In this document: positions 1-8,245 of the stretch, piece by piece | How positions within the stretch are numbered: position 1 is the stretch's first letter | Layout of the letters: each line of letters opens with the position of its first letter | DNA from: Streptomyces beigongshangae | Lineage (GTDB): Bacteria; Actinomycetota; Actinomycetes; Streptomycetales; Streptomycetaceae | Direction: 5' to 3' | Assembly: GCF_019710745.1 (NCBI RefSeq) | Contig: NZ_JAHKJW010000030.1 | Location: 34,493-98,492 of the forward strand | Length of the DNA: 64,000 nucleotides | Notes under the pieces: model-generated | Seen by the model: only the letters and a program-made list of their open reading frames with translations | Told to the model about the DNA's origin: nothing | The model's database searches: none | Position numbers and translations under genes: made by a program

Positions 1-316
1 CGCGGCGGTTCGTTTCCGGTACGTCCGGTATGACACGGTCCCCTCATTCCCGAAGGCGTTCCTGACGGCACATCAGATCGGCCGTCAAGGTACGCCCGGG
101 GCCTTACCGAGGGAAGACAAAATGCGCGCCGGATCCACAGGATCCGACGCGCAGAGAGCGAGCGGCAACCGCTCCGAAGGGACGAGGAGCACCCTGAAGG
201 ACCACGGAGCGTCCTGAAGGGGCGCGGGGAACCGCACGACCTGCCCCCACCGGCCCCGCGGCCGGAATCCCGGCGGACGACACACCGGGCGGGGCGACGC
301 CGAATCCGGCGGAGCG
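1..316. other. gene-free left end
   Basis: No convincing coding region. The one open frame here (minus strand, 85-285) lacks a ribosome-binding site and resembles no family I know. An imperfect hairpin is annotated separately. Confidence 0.5.
123..153 (-). terminator. possible terminator hairpin after the anti-sigma ATPase gene
   Basis: Inner stem CGGATCC/GGATCCG around a three-base loop, extended by six more outer pairs after one mismatch. It lies about 165 bases past the stop of the minus-strand ATPase gene and has no T tract, as for most other terminator hairpins in this window. Confidence 0.35.
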
Positions 317-820
317 CTACGCGGGCGCTCCGAGCTCCGCCCAGACCGTCTTCCCGGCGACCCCCGCCGTACGGATCACACCCCAGTCCAGGCACAGCCG
401 CTGCACGATGAACATGCCGTGGCCGCCGGGGCGCCCGGCTCTGTGCGGGGTCCGCGGAGCCGGCTGGCCCGCGCCCCGGTCGGAGACCTCCACCCGGAAC
501 ACCTTCTTGTCGCAGGAGATCCAGAGCTCGTCGGGTCCCTCGGCGTGCAGGCAGGCGTTGGTGACGAGTTCGGAGACGACCAGCAGGACGTCCTCCGCCG
601 CGGCTCTCTGGTCGGCGGTGTCGGCGGGCAGCCAGCCCCACTCGTACAGCGCCTGCCGGGCGAAGTCGCGAGCGAGGGGCACGACTCCGCTCTCCCCGTC
701 GAAGTTCAGCCGGCGGGCCCGCCGCCCGGCGGGTGTACCGCCCGGAGAGGCCCCGGAAGCGCCGCCGTCACCCGGTTCCGGGCCGCGGTCGCCCGGCGAG
801 TAAGGCCGGGTGGTGCTCAT
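317..820 (-). CDS. RsbW/SpoIIAB-type anti-sigma ATPase
   Basis: A 167-residue protein. After a Gly/Pro-rich tail of about 45 residues it is a single HATPase_c domain of the RsbW/SpoIIAB kind: N box ELVTNACLHA, G1 box DRGAGQP and G2 box GGHGMFIV are all intact, so ATP binding is expected. Such proteins hold a SigB-type sigma factor inactive and phosphorylate a STAS antagonist. A STAS gene on the same strand and a SigF/SigB-type sigma gene lie just upstream, which makes this the likely anti-sigma factor of a local partner-switching set. The ATG start has a GGTGAGG-like ribosome-binding site. The layout is like the sigI/arsI/prsI locus of S. coelicolor; that match is from memory. Confidence 0.8.
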   Translation of the reverse strand: MSTTRPYSPGDRGPEPGDGGASGASPGGTPAGRRARRLNFDGESGVVPLARDFARQALYEWGWLPADTADQRAAAEDVLLVVSELVTNACLHAEGPDELWISCDKKVFRVEVSDRGAGQPAPRTPHRAGRPGGHGMFIVQRLCLDWGVIRTAGVAGKTVWAELGAPA

Positions 821-1098
821 CAGCGCTTCACCTCACCGATTCACCAGTTCACGATTCAAGACACAGTTCCCAGCACACTCAGCACGCCGGGAAAGCTCAG
901 GAGACTCGGGGTCAGGGAGTCGTCCGGGACTGCCGCGCGCTTGCCGTTCGGTCTGTTGACATATTCAGGATGACTCCTGCCCGACCGAACCGTCAGAACA
1001 CCCACTTATTCGGTACGGATGATGTGACTCTGATAACGCGTTGATCACATAGAGGCAACCTGAGCATAACTCTGCCGCACAACGGCACCCCGGGGCGG

Positions 1099-1581
1099 CT
1101 ATTCACCCCGACCGGCCGCGGGCCGGTCGGCACCGGATGCACTGCCCCCGGCCTCCGCGGTACCGGCTCCCGCACCGGCCGCGCCGGAACCGCCCGTCCC
1201 GCCGCCTTCCGCCAGCGCGGCCAATGCCGCTTCGAGCGTGTCGTGCACGGTGAAGACGGCCTCCGCCCCGGTGATCTCGAAGACCCTGGCCACCACCGGC
1301 AGCATGCCCGCCAGATGGACCCCGCCGCCCGCCTCCTCGGCCCGCAGACGGGCACCGAGCAGCACATTCAGCCCCGTGGAGTCACAGAACTCCAGCCGTG
1401 AGCAGTCCACGACCAGAAGCGCGAACCCGCGGTCGAGGCAGCCCTCGACCGGCTCACGCAGAAGATCCGCCGTGTGGTGATCCAGCTCACCCGCCGGGGT
1501 GACGACGGCACTAGTGCCCTCTTCTCGCACCTCGACCAGAAGCCGGCCCGACTGTGTGTTGCCGACCGTCCCGCGGTCCAT
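1099..1581 (-). CDS. STAS-domain anti-sigma factor antagonist
   Basis: A 160-residue protein with one STAS domain (about residues 12-115). The phosphorylatable Ser sits in the typical context CDSTGLNVLL. About 30 C-terminal residues are Gly/Ala-rich and probably disordered. The unphosphorylated form is expected to bind an RsbW-type ATPase and free its sigma factor; the ATPase gene follows downstream on the same strand after a 278-base gap, and the sigma gene diverges upstream. The gap argues for a separate promoter for the ATPase gene. That these three proteins work together is inferred from position. Confidence 0.85.
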   Translation of the reverse strand: MDRGTVGNTQSGRLLVEVREEGTSAVVTPAGELDHHTADLLREPVEGCLDRGFALLVVDCSRLEFCDSTGLNVLLGARLRAEEAGGGVHLAGMLPVVARVFEITGAEAVFTVHDTLEAALAALAEGGGTGGSGAAGAGAGTAEAGGSASGADRPAAGRGE

Positions 1582-1830
1582 GCCGTCTCTCTTCCGACCA
1601 ATGTGATTACTGATTGACGCCCTCGAACCCTACGCCCTCCCCGCACACTCTGACACCCGAACAACCGCCAAGAATCGGACATTTGCCCGTAAAACACACT
1701 TGCGAGTCGGTCACGAAAGCAGGTAGGGCTAGTAGGGACAGTTTTCGACATGGCCGGCTTTGGAGGCGCCGCACACCGCAGTGCACGTATCGGCATCGGC
1801 AGCCATATGCCGAGAACGATGGAGGACATC

Positions 1831-2790
1831 ATGTCACCCCGGCTCGACGAATCGCATACCCAGAGGGCGACGTCGACACTCCCCCTGGAACAACCGGAGG
1901 ACGAGACCGCCGCCGAGACCGCCGCCGAGATCGCCGACGCGTCCGGCGACACATCCGGCGACGAGGGCGTCCACGAGAACGCCGGCCTCGCGGGGCTTCC
2001 GGAGATCCCTCCCTTCGCCGAGGTGGGGCCGGTGGACGCGCGGGCCCTGTCCAAGACTCTCTTCGAGCGGCTGGAGTCGCTGGAGGAAGGCACCACCGAG
2101 TACTCGTACGTCCGCAACACGCTCGTCGAACTCAATCTCGCCCTGGTGAAGTTCGCCGCCTCCCGGTTCCGCTCCCGCAGCGAACCGATGGAGGACATCA
2201 TCCAGGTCGGCACCATCGGCCTGATCAAGGCCATCGACCGCTTCGAGCTCAGCCGTGGCGTCGAGTTCCCGACTTTCGCGATGCCGACCATCGTCGGCGA
2301 GGTCAAGCGCTTCTTCCGTGACACGTCGTGGTCCGTGCGCGTGCCGCGCAGGCTTCAGGAACTCCGCCTCGACCTGGCCAAGGCGGGCGACGAACTCGCA
2401 CAGCAGCTGGACCGCGCCCCGACGGTGGGAGAGTTGGCGGAGCGCCTCGGGCTGTCGAACGACGAGGTCGTCGAGGGCATGGCGGCGTCGAACGCCTACA
2501 CGGCCAGCTCGCTGGACGCCCAGCCCGAGGAGGACGACTCCGAGGGCGCGCTGGCGGACCGCATCGGCTACGAGGACCACGGGATCGAGGGCATCGAGTA
2601 CGTCGAGTCCCTGAAGCCGCTGATCGCCGAACTCCCCCAGCGCGACCGGCAGATCCTGTCCCTGCGCTTCGTCGCCAACATGACCCAGTCGGAGATCGGC
2701 GAGGAGCTGGGCATCTCGCAGATGCACGTGTCACGCCTGCTGTCGCGGACGCTGGTGCGGCTGCGCAGGGGACTGACCGTCGAGGAGTGA
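1831..2790 (+). CDS. SigF/SigB-family RNA polymerase sigma factor
   Basis: A 319-residue group 3 sigma factor. After about 65 acidic residues come region 2 (EPMEDIIQVGTIGLIKAIDR, then FPTFAMPTIVGEVKRFFRD), region 3 (LQELRLDLAKAGDELAQQL) and region 4 with a helix-turn-helix (QSEIGEELGISQMHVSRLLS). These are hallmarks of the stress and sporulation SigB/SigF family. Upstream ATGs keep the frame open from 1750, but the ATG at 1831 follows GGAGG by five bases and is preferred. The divergent ATPase and STAS genes are its probable regulators. A very stable hairpin follows the stop. Confidence 0.9.
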   Translation: MSPRLDESHTQRATSTLPLEQPEDETAAETAAEIADASGDTSGDEGVHENAGLAGLPEIPPFAEVGPVDARALSKTLFERLESLEEGTTEYSYVRNTLVELNLALVKFAASRFRSRSEPMEDIIQVGTIGLIKAIDRFELSRGVEFPTFAMPTIVGEVKRFFRDTSWSVRVPRRLQELRLDLAKAGDELAQQLDRAPTVGELAERLGLSNDEVVEGMAASNAYTASSLDAQPEEDDSEGALADRIGYEDHGIEGIEYVESLKPLIAELPQRDRQILSLRFVANMTQSEIGEELGISQMHVSRLLSRTLVRLRRGLTVEE

Positions 2791-2814
2791 CACCTTCGTC
2801 GCATGTGATGCGCG

Positions 2815-2871
2815 GGTGAATGCGCGCGGGGCCGAACCGGACAGTCCGGTTCGGCCCCGCGCGCATTCACC
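2815..2871. terminator. bidirectional terminator hairpin
   Basis: Perfect inverted repeat: 28-base arms (2815-2842 and 2844-2871) around a single central base, so a stem of about 25 bp with a small loop. It lies between the convergent sigma factor and DUF6069 genes and ends three bases before the latter's stop. No T tract. Confidence 0.85.
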
Positions 2872-2900
2872 GTTCACCGTTCACCGTTCACCGTTCGCCG
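2866..2900. repeat. TTCACCG heptamer tandem repeat over a stop codon
   Basis: Four exact copies of TTCACCG and a fifth with one change (TTCGCCG). The array begins in the right arm of the terminator and runs through the stop and last codons of the minus-strand DUF6069 gene. Confidence 0.9.
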
Positions 2901-3317
2901 CACCGAGCCCAGCGGCATGACCCTGCGGTACACCTCCACCGCGATCACCGCGACCGCGAGGTGCATCACCAGCAGCGCCACCACACCGGTCACTTCCCCC
3001 TCGTCGAACAGGAAGAAGTCCGGGACGAGGGAGATGACGACGACCGACGGGACGAGTCGGCGGAGCAGGCGTCCGGGGTCCTGGGAAAACCTGCGGACGA
3101 CGCCCCATCCGACGGCTCCCGCCAGTACACCCAAGGCGGTCGCGAAGACATACGACGCGGGCTCCAGCGCGTCGAAGTCGTCCGGCGCGCCCATCGTGTG
3201 CGCCAGCACGGCGACCAGCGCGTTCACCGAGGAGGCGAGCAGGAAGGCGACGAGAACGCCTCCCGCCACCACCAGCGGGCTCCGCCGGGAGGGCAGTGTC
3301 TCGGAGACAGCGGACAT
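2874..3317 (-). CDS. DUF6069-like four-helix membrane protein
   Basis: A 147-residue integral membrane protein with four predicted hydrophobic helices (about residues 13-37, 55-75, 87-102 and 107-128). Helix spacing and the motif LVPDFFLFDEGE between helices 3 and 4 fit the DUF6069 family of actinobacterial membrane proteins as I remember it; function unknown. It lies 92 bases downstream of lgt on the same strand and may be cotranscribed. The stop codon is inside a heptamer repeat, so the last residues may vary between strains. Confidence 0.65.
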   Translation of the reverse strand: MSAVSETLPSRRSPLVVAGGVLVAFLLASSVNALVAVLAHTMGAPDDFDALEPASYVFATALGVLAGAVGWGVVRRFSQDPGRLLRRLVPSVVVISLVPDFFLFDEGEVTGVVALLVMHLAVAVIAVEVYRRVMPLGSVRRTVNGER

Positions 3318-3390
3318 GGCAACTCCAGTTCGTGAAATTTGTGAGACTCGTGGGCTCGTGAAATGTGCGGGAGGGGACCGAAAGGGGACG

Positions 3391-3421
3391 TGGTCAGTTC
3401 CTGGGGTGGTCAGTTCCTGGA
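3391..3421. repeat. 16-bp tandem duplication over the lgt stop
   Basis: TGGTCAGTTCCTGGGG at 3391-3406 is repeated at once at 3407-3421 (15 of 16 bases). The second copy contains the lgt stop codon (3410-3412, minus strand). Confidence 0.85.
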
Positions 3422-4327
3422 ACCGCCGGTCGCGTCCAGGCGCGGAAGGAGATGGTCGGAACCGGAACCGGAGCCGCCGCGGCGCCGGTCGGAGTCTGCG
3501 TCGGCCCCGGCCCCGGCGTCACCGCGGCTGTCGACCGCATGTCGTGTCGCAGCCAGGAGGTGGGCGAGGGCAGCCGCGAGAACCAGCAGAGCGGTCCAGC
3601 CGTTCAGGCGCAGGCCGAGGATGTGGTGGGCCTCGTCGATCCGCAGGTACTCGATCCAGAAGCGGCCGGCGCAGTAGGCAGCGGCGTACAGCGCGAAGGA
3701 GCGGCCCCGGTCGAGGCGGAAGCGGCGGTCCGCCCATACGACCAGGGCGGCCACCCCGAGACACCACAGCGACTCGTACAGGAAGGTGGGGTGGTAGGTG
3801 GCCGGGCCGGGGGTGCCTCCGGGCCGGTGCGCGGGGTCGATCTCCCACGCCCAGGGGAGGGTGGTGGCCCGCCCGTAGAGTTCCTGGTTGAACCAGTTGC
3901 CCCAGCGGCCGACGGCCTGGCCCAGGGCGATGCCGGGGGCGACCGCGTCGGCGAACGCGGGCAGCGGGACACCGTGGCGGCGGCAGCCGATCCAGGCTCC
4001 GACGGCACCGCCCGCGAGGGCGCCCCAGATGCCGATGCCCCCGTCCCAGACGAAGAGGGCCTTGAGCGGATCGCCGCCCCTGCCGAAGTACGGCTCGCCG
4101 GACGTGACCACGTGGTAGAGGCGGGCGCCGACCACACCGAAGGGGACCGCCCACAGGGCCACATCCGCCACGACGGTCTTCTCCCCGCCGCGGGCGGCCC
4201 AGCGCCGACCGCCCAGCCATACCGCCGCGGCGATTCCGAGGATCAGCATCAGCGAGTAGCCGCGCAGCGGCAGCGGACCCAGGTGGATCTCGCCGACGGG
4301 CGGGCTGGGAATGAAGGCCAGGGGCAC
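3410..4327 (-). CDS. lgt: prolipoprotein diacylglyceryl transferase
   Basis: Transfers diacylglycerol from phosphatidylglycerol to the lipobox Cys of prolipoproteins in the membrane. The protein has 305 residues from a GTG at 4327 (GAGGAA eight bases upstream, start MPLAFIPSPP); the open frame continues upstream without family likeness. Seven membrane segments are expected. The Lgt signature is present as GRWGNWFNQELYGRAT, with the Arg and Asn of the active-site loop. The C-terminal 45 residues are charged and rich in Gly/Ser/Asp. Lipoproteins encoded in this window (SurA-like and HNH) are possible substrates. I recall the main Streptomyces lgt beside the trp genes, so this may be a second copy; that needs the whole genome. 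Confidence 0.9.
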   Translation of the reverse strand: MPLAFIPSPPVGEIHLGPLPLRGYSLMLILGIAAAVWLGGRRWAARGGEKTVVADVALWAVPFGVVGARLYHVVTSGEPYFGRGGDPLKALFVWDGGIGIWGALAGGAVGAWIGCRRHGVPLPAFADAVAPGIALGQAVGRWGNWFNQELYGRATTLPWAWEIDPAHRPGGTPGPATYHPTFLYESLWCLGVAALVVWADRRFRLDRGRSFALYAAAYCAGRFWIEYLRIDEAHHILGLRLNGWTALLVLAAALAHLLAATRHAVDSRGDAGAGADADSDRRRGGSGSGSDHLLPRLDATGGSRN

Positions 4328-4407
4328 TGATGGTTCCTCACGGGGTGCGGCGGGGCTCGGCGGCCGGGTGCGGTGCCGATCCTCGCCGCCCGCATGGGCC
4401 TGGCACA

Positions 4408-4447
4408 TCGACCGGTCGACGCATCGTCCGTCCACCGATCGGTGGAC
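4408..4447. promoter_or_regulatory. paired palindromic operators between lgt and the two-component genes
   Basis: Two perfect palindromes: TCGACCGGTCGA (4408-4419) and GTCCACCGATCGGTGGAC (4430-4447). They sit in the 178-base divergent gap, about 60-100 bases upstream of both starts, where a response regulator or repressor could control both directions. Confidence 0.55.
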
Positions 4448-4505
4448 CCCGTTCGCACCGGTCGGCTGATCCTCCGGGTGCTCGGCCGCGCGTACGCTGA
4501 GGCCC

Positions 4506-5759
4506 ATGGCACCGCGACAGGCACGGGAGAGGGCACGGTGGAAGACCGTGGCACAGCACGCCCTCTTCGCCGTCGTGCTCACTCTGTCCGTACTGGGTGC
4601 GCTGGCCGGAACGGACCTGACGGCCGGCACGGCACTGCTGCGGATCGGTCCGGCGCTGGCACTCGCCGTCTGGTACGCGTACTGGGTCGCGCTGCGCGGC
4701 GGCGTCGGCCGCCCTCCGCTGCCCTATCTCGTCGGGGCGTCGGCGGCGTGGGTGGCCATGTCCGTGGTGGACTTCGCGCTGCTCCCGGTCGCCGTGGCCG
4801 TGCTGACCCCGTACTGGCTGCGACGGGCCTGGTGGTCGGCCGGCGGGGTACTGGTGCTGGGCAGCGCCTGGTCGTGGCAGCGTCTCACCACCGGCGGTTC
4901 CGTCGACGTGCAGACACTCACGGGCTGCGTGCTCGGCGTCGCGCTGGCGGTCACCATCACCTGCTACGTCGCCACCCTCGACCACGAGAGCCACAGGCGC
5001 CAGCGGCTCCTGGACGAACTCACCGCCGCCCAGGCGGAACGAGCGGCGGCGGAACGTCAGGCGGGCACCCTGGCCGAACGCCAGCGCCTGGCCCGCGAGG
5101 TCCACGACACCCTGACCCAGGGCTTCGCGTCCATCGGCATGCTGCTGGACGCCGCACGCGACGACCTGCCACCCGGCTCTCCGGCGGCCCTCCGCGTCGG
5201 GCAGGCCATGCGGACGGCCCGGGACAACCTGGCCGAGAGCCGCCGCCTCGTGCAGGCCCTCCGCCCGGCGCCGCTGGACCGCACGCACCTGGCGGAAGCG
5301 GTCCGCGAGCTCACCGCCCGGCTGACGGAGGAGACCGGCATCGAGGCATACACGGTCGTGACCGGCCGGCCGGTCGCCCTGGCCGCCGGCGGCGAGGGCG
5401 AGTTGCTGCGGGTCGTGCAGGAGGCGCTGACCAACGCCCGGCGGCACGCCCGTGCGGCGAGCGTGTCCGTCACGCTGTCCTACCTCGGCGACGCCCTGGC
5501 CGTCGACGTCCAGGACGACGGCACCGGCTTCGCGCCCGTCGCCCGGCATGCCGGGATCGGCCTGACCACCATGCGCGAGCGCGTCGTAGCCCTGGACGGC
5601 ACGTTCACGCTGGAGAGCGCCGCGGGCGAGGGTACGACCGTCACCGTCACGGTGCCGCTCCCGGACGGGCCTTCGGCCCCGGCCGAGGTCTCCGCCCCCT
5701 CACCCTCACCCTCACCCTCACTCGCGGCCGGTACCCAGCGGATGGCCCCGGCGCCATGA
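4506..5759 (+). CDS. NarL-type sensor histidine kinase
   Basis: A 417-residue sensor kinase. Residues about 15-155 form five or so membrane helices with little outside the membrane; a coiled linker follows. The HisKA_3 dimerization domain has the phospho-acceptor His at residue 200 (REVHDTLTQGF). The HATPase_c domain shows EALTNARRHA, DDGTGFAP and GIGLTTMRERV. It should phosphorylate the response regulator encoded next, whose start overlaps this stop (ATGA). A TACGCT -10-like element seven bases before the ATG suggests a leaderless or nearly leaderless mRNA, although GAGG is present three bases from the ATG. The C-terminus ends in a Ser-Pro repeat (PSPSPSPS). Signal unknown; an envelope or membrane cue is a guess. 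Confidence 0.9.
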   Translation: MAPRQARERARWKTVAQHALFAVVLTLSVLGALAGTDLTAGTALLRIGPALALAVWYAYWVALRGGVGRPPLPYLVGASAAWVAMSVVDFALLPVAVAVLTPYWLRRAWWSAGGVLVLGSAWSWQRLTTGGSVDVQTLTGCVLGVALAVTITCYVATLDHESHRRQRLLDELTAAQAERAAAERQAGTLAERQRLAREVHDTLTQGFASIGMLLDAARDDLPPGSPAALRVGQAMRTARDNLAESRRLVQALRPAPLDRTHLAEAVRELTARLTEETGIEAYTVVTGRPVALAAGGEGELLRVVQEALTNARRHARAASVSVTLSYLGDALAVDVQDDGTGFAPVARHAGIGLTTMRERVVALDGTFTLESAAGEGTTVTVTVPLPDGPSAPAEVSAPSPSPSPSLAAGTQRMAPAP

Positions 5760-6403
5760 GCACTCCGGCCGCTCCCCCGATCCGGGTCCTCCTCGCCGAC
5801 GACCACCCCGTGGTCCGCGACGGGCTGGCCGCCATGCTGGCCACCCAGCCCGACCTCACGGTCGTCGGCGAGGCCGCCACCGGTACCGAGGCGGTGCGCC
5901 AGACCGCGTCGCTCGCGCCCGATGTCGTCCTGATGGACCTGCAGATGCCCGGCATGGACGGCACCACCGCGACCGCCGCCATCCGCGCCGCCCATCCCCG
6001 GGTCCGGGTCCTCGTCCTGACCACCTACGACACGGACGCCGACATCACCGCGTCCATCGACGCCGGCGCGGTCGGCTACCTGCTCAAGGACACCGGACGA
6101 CACGAGCTGTGCGAGGCCGTGCGCACCGCCGCCCGGGGCGGAGCGGCACTGTCCCCCACGGTGGCCGCCAAGGTCCTCGCCCATATGCGCGGTGACCGGA
6201 GGGCCGGTCTGTCCGGCAGGGAACTCGAAGTCCTGTCCGCCGTGGCCCGCGGGCAGAGCAACAAACAGATCGCCCGCGTCCTGCGTCTGTCCGAGGCGAC
6301 GGTCAAGACCCATCTGCTGCACATCTACGCCAAGCTCGACGTCGCCGACCGCACCGCCGCCGTCACCGCCGCGCTGGGCCGCGGAATCATCCGCATCGAC
6401 TGA
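5756..6403 (+). CDS. NarL/LuxR-type response regulator
   Basis: A 215-residue response regulator whose ATG overlaps the kinase stop by four bases. Receiver domain: acidic pocket D15-D16, phospho-acceptor D61 (VVLMDLQMPGMDG) and the conserved Lys in LLKDTGRHEL. The C-terminal LuxR-type helix-turn-helix (from about residue 150; SGRELEVLSAVARGQSNKQI, then EATVKTHLLHIYAKL) is complete. It forms a two-component system with the upstream kinase. The palindromes upstream of the kinase gene are candidate autoregulatory sites; that is inference. Confidence 0.92.
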   Translation: MSTPAAPPIRVLLADDHPVVRDGLAAMLATQPDLTVVGEAATGTEAVRQTASLAPDVVLMDLQMPGMDGTTATAAIRAAHPRVRVLVLTTYDTDADITASIDAGAVGYLLKDTGRHELCEAVRTAARGGAALSPTVAAKVLAHMRGDRRAGLSGRELEVLSAVARGQSNKQIARVLRLSEATVKTHLLHIYAKLDVADRTAAVTAALGRGIIRID

Positions 6404-6450
6404 GCGCCCCACAGATGAACTTCTGGCCGTACTACGGGTACGGGTACGGC

Positions 6451-6750
6451 TCAGGACACCTCGGCGAACAGTTCCCCGGCGTCACCGACCCGGTAGGAGC
6501 GTTCGAGCCAGACGCCGAGTTCGTCCATGTCGCCGGAGGAGAGAACACGCGCCCGGACGGCGTCCGGTACGTCGATGCCACGCCACCGCAGAGTGCGCAG
6601 AACACTCTCCGCCCTCTCCTGGGCCCGGCCCTCTTCACGGCCTTCCTCCCGGCCTTCCTCTCGGCCTTCCTCCCGGCCTTCCTCGCGCACCTGCTCGGCA
6701 AGCGGGTGTCGCCAGAAGTACTGGATCGCCGTCATCAGGTCCCTCCACAT
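6451..6750 (-). pseudogene. C-terminal remnant of an Rpn-like (recombination-promoting nuclease-type) protein
   Basis: The 99-residue frame matches, from memory, only the C-terminal third of a roughly 300-residue Streptomyces family related to Rpn/PD-(D/E)XK nucleases: WRDLMTAIQYF, then a run of REEG repeats, then SVLRTLRWRGIDVPDAVRAR and an end of the LERS..GDAGELF type. The nuclease domain is missing. Family-like sequence (LVEAQQ before the first Met) can be followed back to the stop codon of the ATPase gene upstream, where it breaks off, so a deletion joined the two genes. It might still be translated through coupling to that gene. Confidence 0.6.
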
Positions 6751-6768
6751 CTGCTGTGCCTCAACGAG

Positions 6769-7182
6769 CTACACGGCGGCCAGGTCACACCACACGTACT
6801 TGCCCCGGCTGCCGAACCCGGACAGCGGGTGCCAGCCCCAGGCGTCGGAGCACGCGCGGACCAGGTGGAGACCCCTGCCGCCCTCGCCGTCCGCCAGGCA
6901 CTCCGCTCCTCCCGGAGGCTCGGGCGGTTCGGGGTCCGCGTCCCATGCGCCGACCTGGAGGACCCCCGTCGACCAGCGGACACGGAGGGTCGCGGGACCC
7001 TTGGTGTGGAGCACGGCGTTGGCGACCAGCTCCGCCGCGAGGAGTTCGGCGGTGTCGGCGAGGCGGATCAGGCCGTGCAGGGTGAGGATGAGGCGGAGGG
7101 TGCGGCGGCAGACGGTGACCGCGCGGGGGTCGTTGGGGATGGAGAGGGAGTACTCCCAGGGTTCGATCTCGGTTTCGGGCAT
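6769..7182 (-). CDS. short anti-sigma-type ATP-binding protein
   Basis: A 137-residue HATPase_c protein of the RsbW-like superfamily that is very abundant in Streptomyces. N box ELVANAVLH and G2 region GEGGRGLHLVRA are visible; the G1 region (GAWDADPEPPEPP) lacks the usual DxGxG pattern, so ATP binding may be weak or lost. Proteins of this class often sit beside XRE/DUF397 genes, as here (the XRE gene diverges upstream). No sigma factor is adjacent. The truncated Rpn-like frame follows the stop directly. Confidence 0.75.
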   Translation of the reverse strand: MPETEIEPWEYSLSIPNDPRAVTVCRRTLRLILTLHGLIRLADTAELLAAELVANAVLHTKGPATLRVRWSTGVLQVGAWDADPEPPEPPGGAECLADGEGGRGLHLVRACSDAWGWHPLSGFGSRGKYVWCDLAAV

Positions 7183-7297
7183 ACGTCAGCTCCAGGGGTG
7201 GGGTCATTGGGTGGATGACTGGCGGTGGCATGCCGTAGCCGTCGCTACAGGACGGTACGGTGCGCTTCCGCAGCGTGTGCATTACGTCACCGACGGT

Positions 7298-7317
7298 ATG
7301 GCATTAATTTATGCCAT
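7298..7317. promoter_or_regulatory. AT-rich inverted repeat upstream of the XRE gene
   Basis: ATGGCAT-TAATTT-ATGCCAT, seven-base arms around six bases, about 70 bases before the XRE start and in the divergent gap to the ATPase gene. It is the most AT-rich stretch nearby and a good candidate binding site for the XRE regulator. Confidence 0.5.
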
Positions 7318-7385
7318 TGCAACTGATTGCGTAATCTGACACCCGAACGTGGCGCGACCGCATAGTTGTTGGAAACGGAGGGCGT

Positions 7386-8237
7386 ATGCCGCCAAGGAGT
7401 CATCCCACGGCGCGTCAGGTGCGTTTGGGAACTGAATTACGCAGGCTGCGTGAGGCTTCTGGCATGAAGGCACGCGATGTCGCAGCGTTCCTCGATTCCA
7501 CCTCGACCCAGATGAGCCAGATGGAGGCGGGCATCGCGGGCGTGAGCACTGAACGAGTACGGCGCCTCGCCGTCCACTACGCGTGTACGGACGAGGCGTT
7601 GATCGATGCCCTCACCGCGATAGCGACCGACCGCACACGGGGCTGGTGGGACGAGTACCGGGGAGTGCTCCCGCAGGTGAACCTTGACGTGGCTGAAGCG
7701 GAACACCACGCGACGTACCTGCGCGAGATCGTCATCACCCACGTTCCCGGCCTGTTGCAGACCCCCGACTACGCTCGAGCGGTGTTCCGGTACATGCGCC
7801 CGGAGCTGCCGGAGAGCGAACTGACACTCCGGGTGGAGCACCGGATGAGACGTCAGGCGGTCGTCGACGGAGGCAGTCCCACGCCGTACGAGACGATCCT
7901 GCACGAGTTCGCGCTGCGCATCCGTGTAGCCGACCGCCGGGCGTCGCTCCTCCAACTCCGTCGAATCCTGGACCGGATCGAACAGGGGCACGTCGCCGTA
8001 CGCGTCATCCCGACCGAACAGAACGGCTTCGGCGGTGCCGACGCGTCGATGATGTACATGGGTGGGCCACTGCCTCTGCTGGACACCGGCCTTCTCGACG
8101 CACCCACCGGAACCATGTTCGTCGATGCAGAGGCGGAGTTGAAACGGCTCCGAACGCTCTTCCGTAAAGTGGAGACGGCGTCGCTGGACCTCACGGCGTC
8201 ACAGGACTTCATCCACCGTTTGGCGAAGGAACTGTGA
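7386..8237 (+). CDS. XRE-family regulator with DUF5753 (WhiJ/Scr1-like)
   Basis: A 283-residue protein. Residues about 11-65 form an XRE helix-turn-helix (LRRLREASGMKARDVAAFLD, then STQMSQMEAG); residues about 100-280 match the DUF5753 domain common to Streptomyces regulators encoded next to DUF397 genes. GAGGG lies before the ATG. Leu18 is encoded by TTA (7437-7439), so translation should need the bldA tRNA encoded at 30.7 kb. Its stop overlaps a GTG just before the first DUF397 gene, a typical regulator/partner arrangement. In the pairs described in S. coelicolor the DUF397 protein is reported to modulate its XRE partner. Confidence 0.85.
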   Translation: MPPRSHPTARQVRLGTELRRLREASGMKARDVAAFLDSTSTQMSQMEAGIAGVSTERVRRLAVHYACTDEALIDALTAIATDRTRGWWDEYRGVLPQVNLDVAEAEHHATYLREIVITHVPGLLQTPDYARAVFRYMRPELPESELTLRVEHRMRRQAVVDGGSPTPYETILHEFALRIRVADRRASLLQLRRILDRIEQGHVAVRVIPTEQNGFGGADASMMYMGGPLPLLDTGLLDAPTGTMFVDAEAELKRLRTLFRKVETASLDLTASQDFIHRLAKEL

Positions 8238-8245
8238 GGCGAGCC

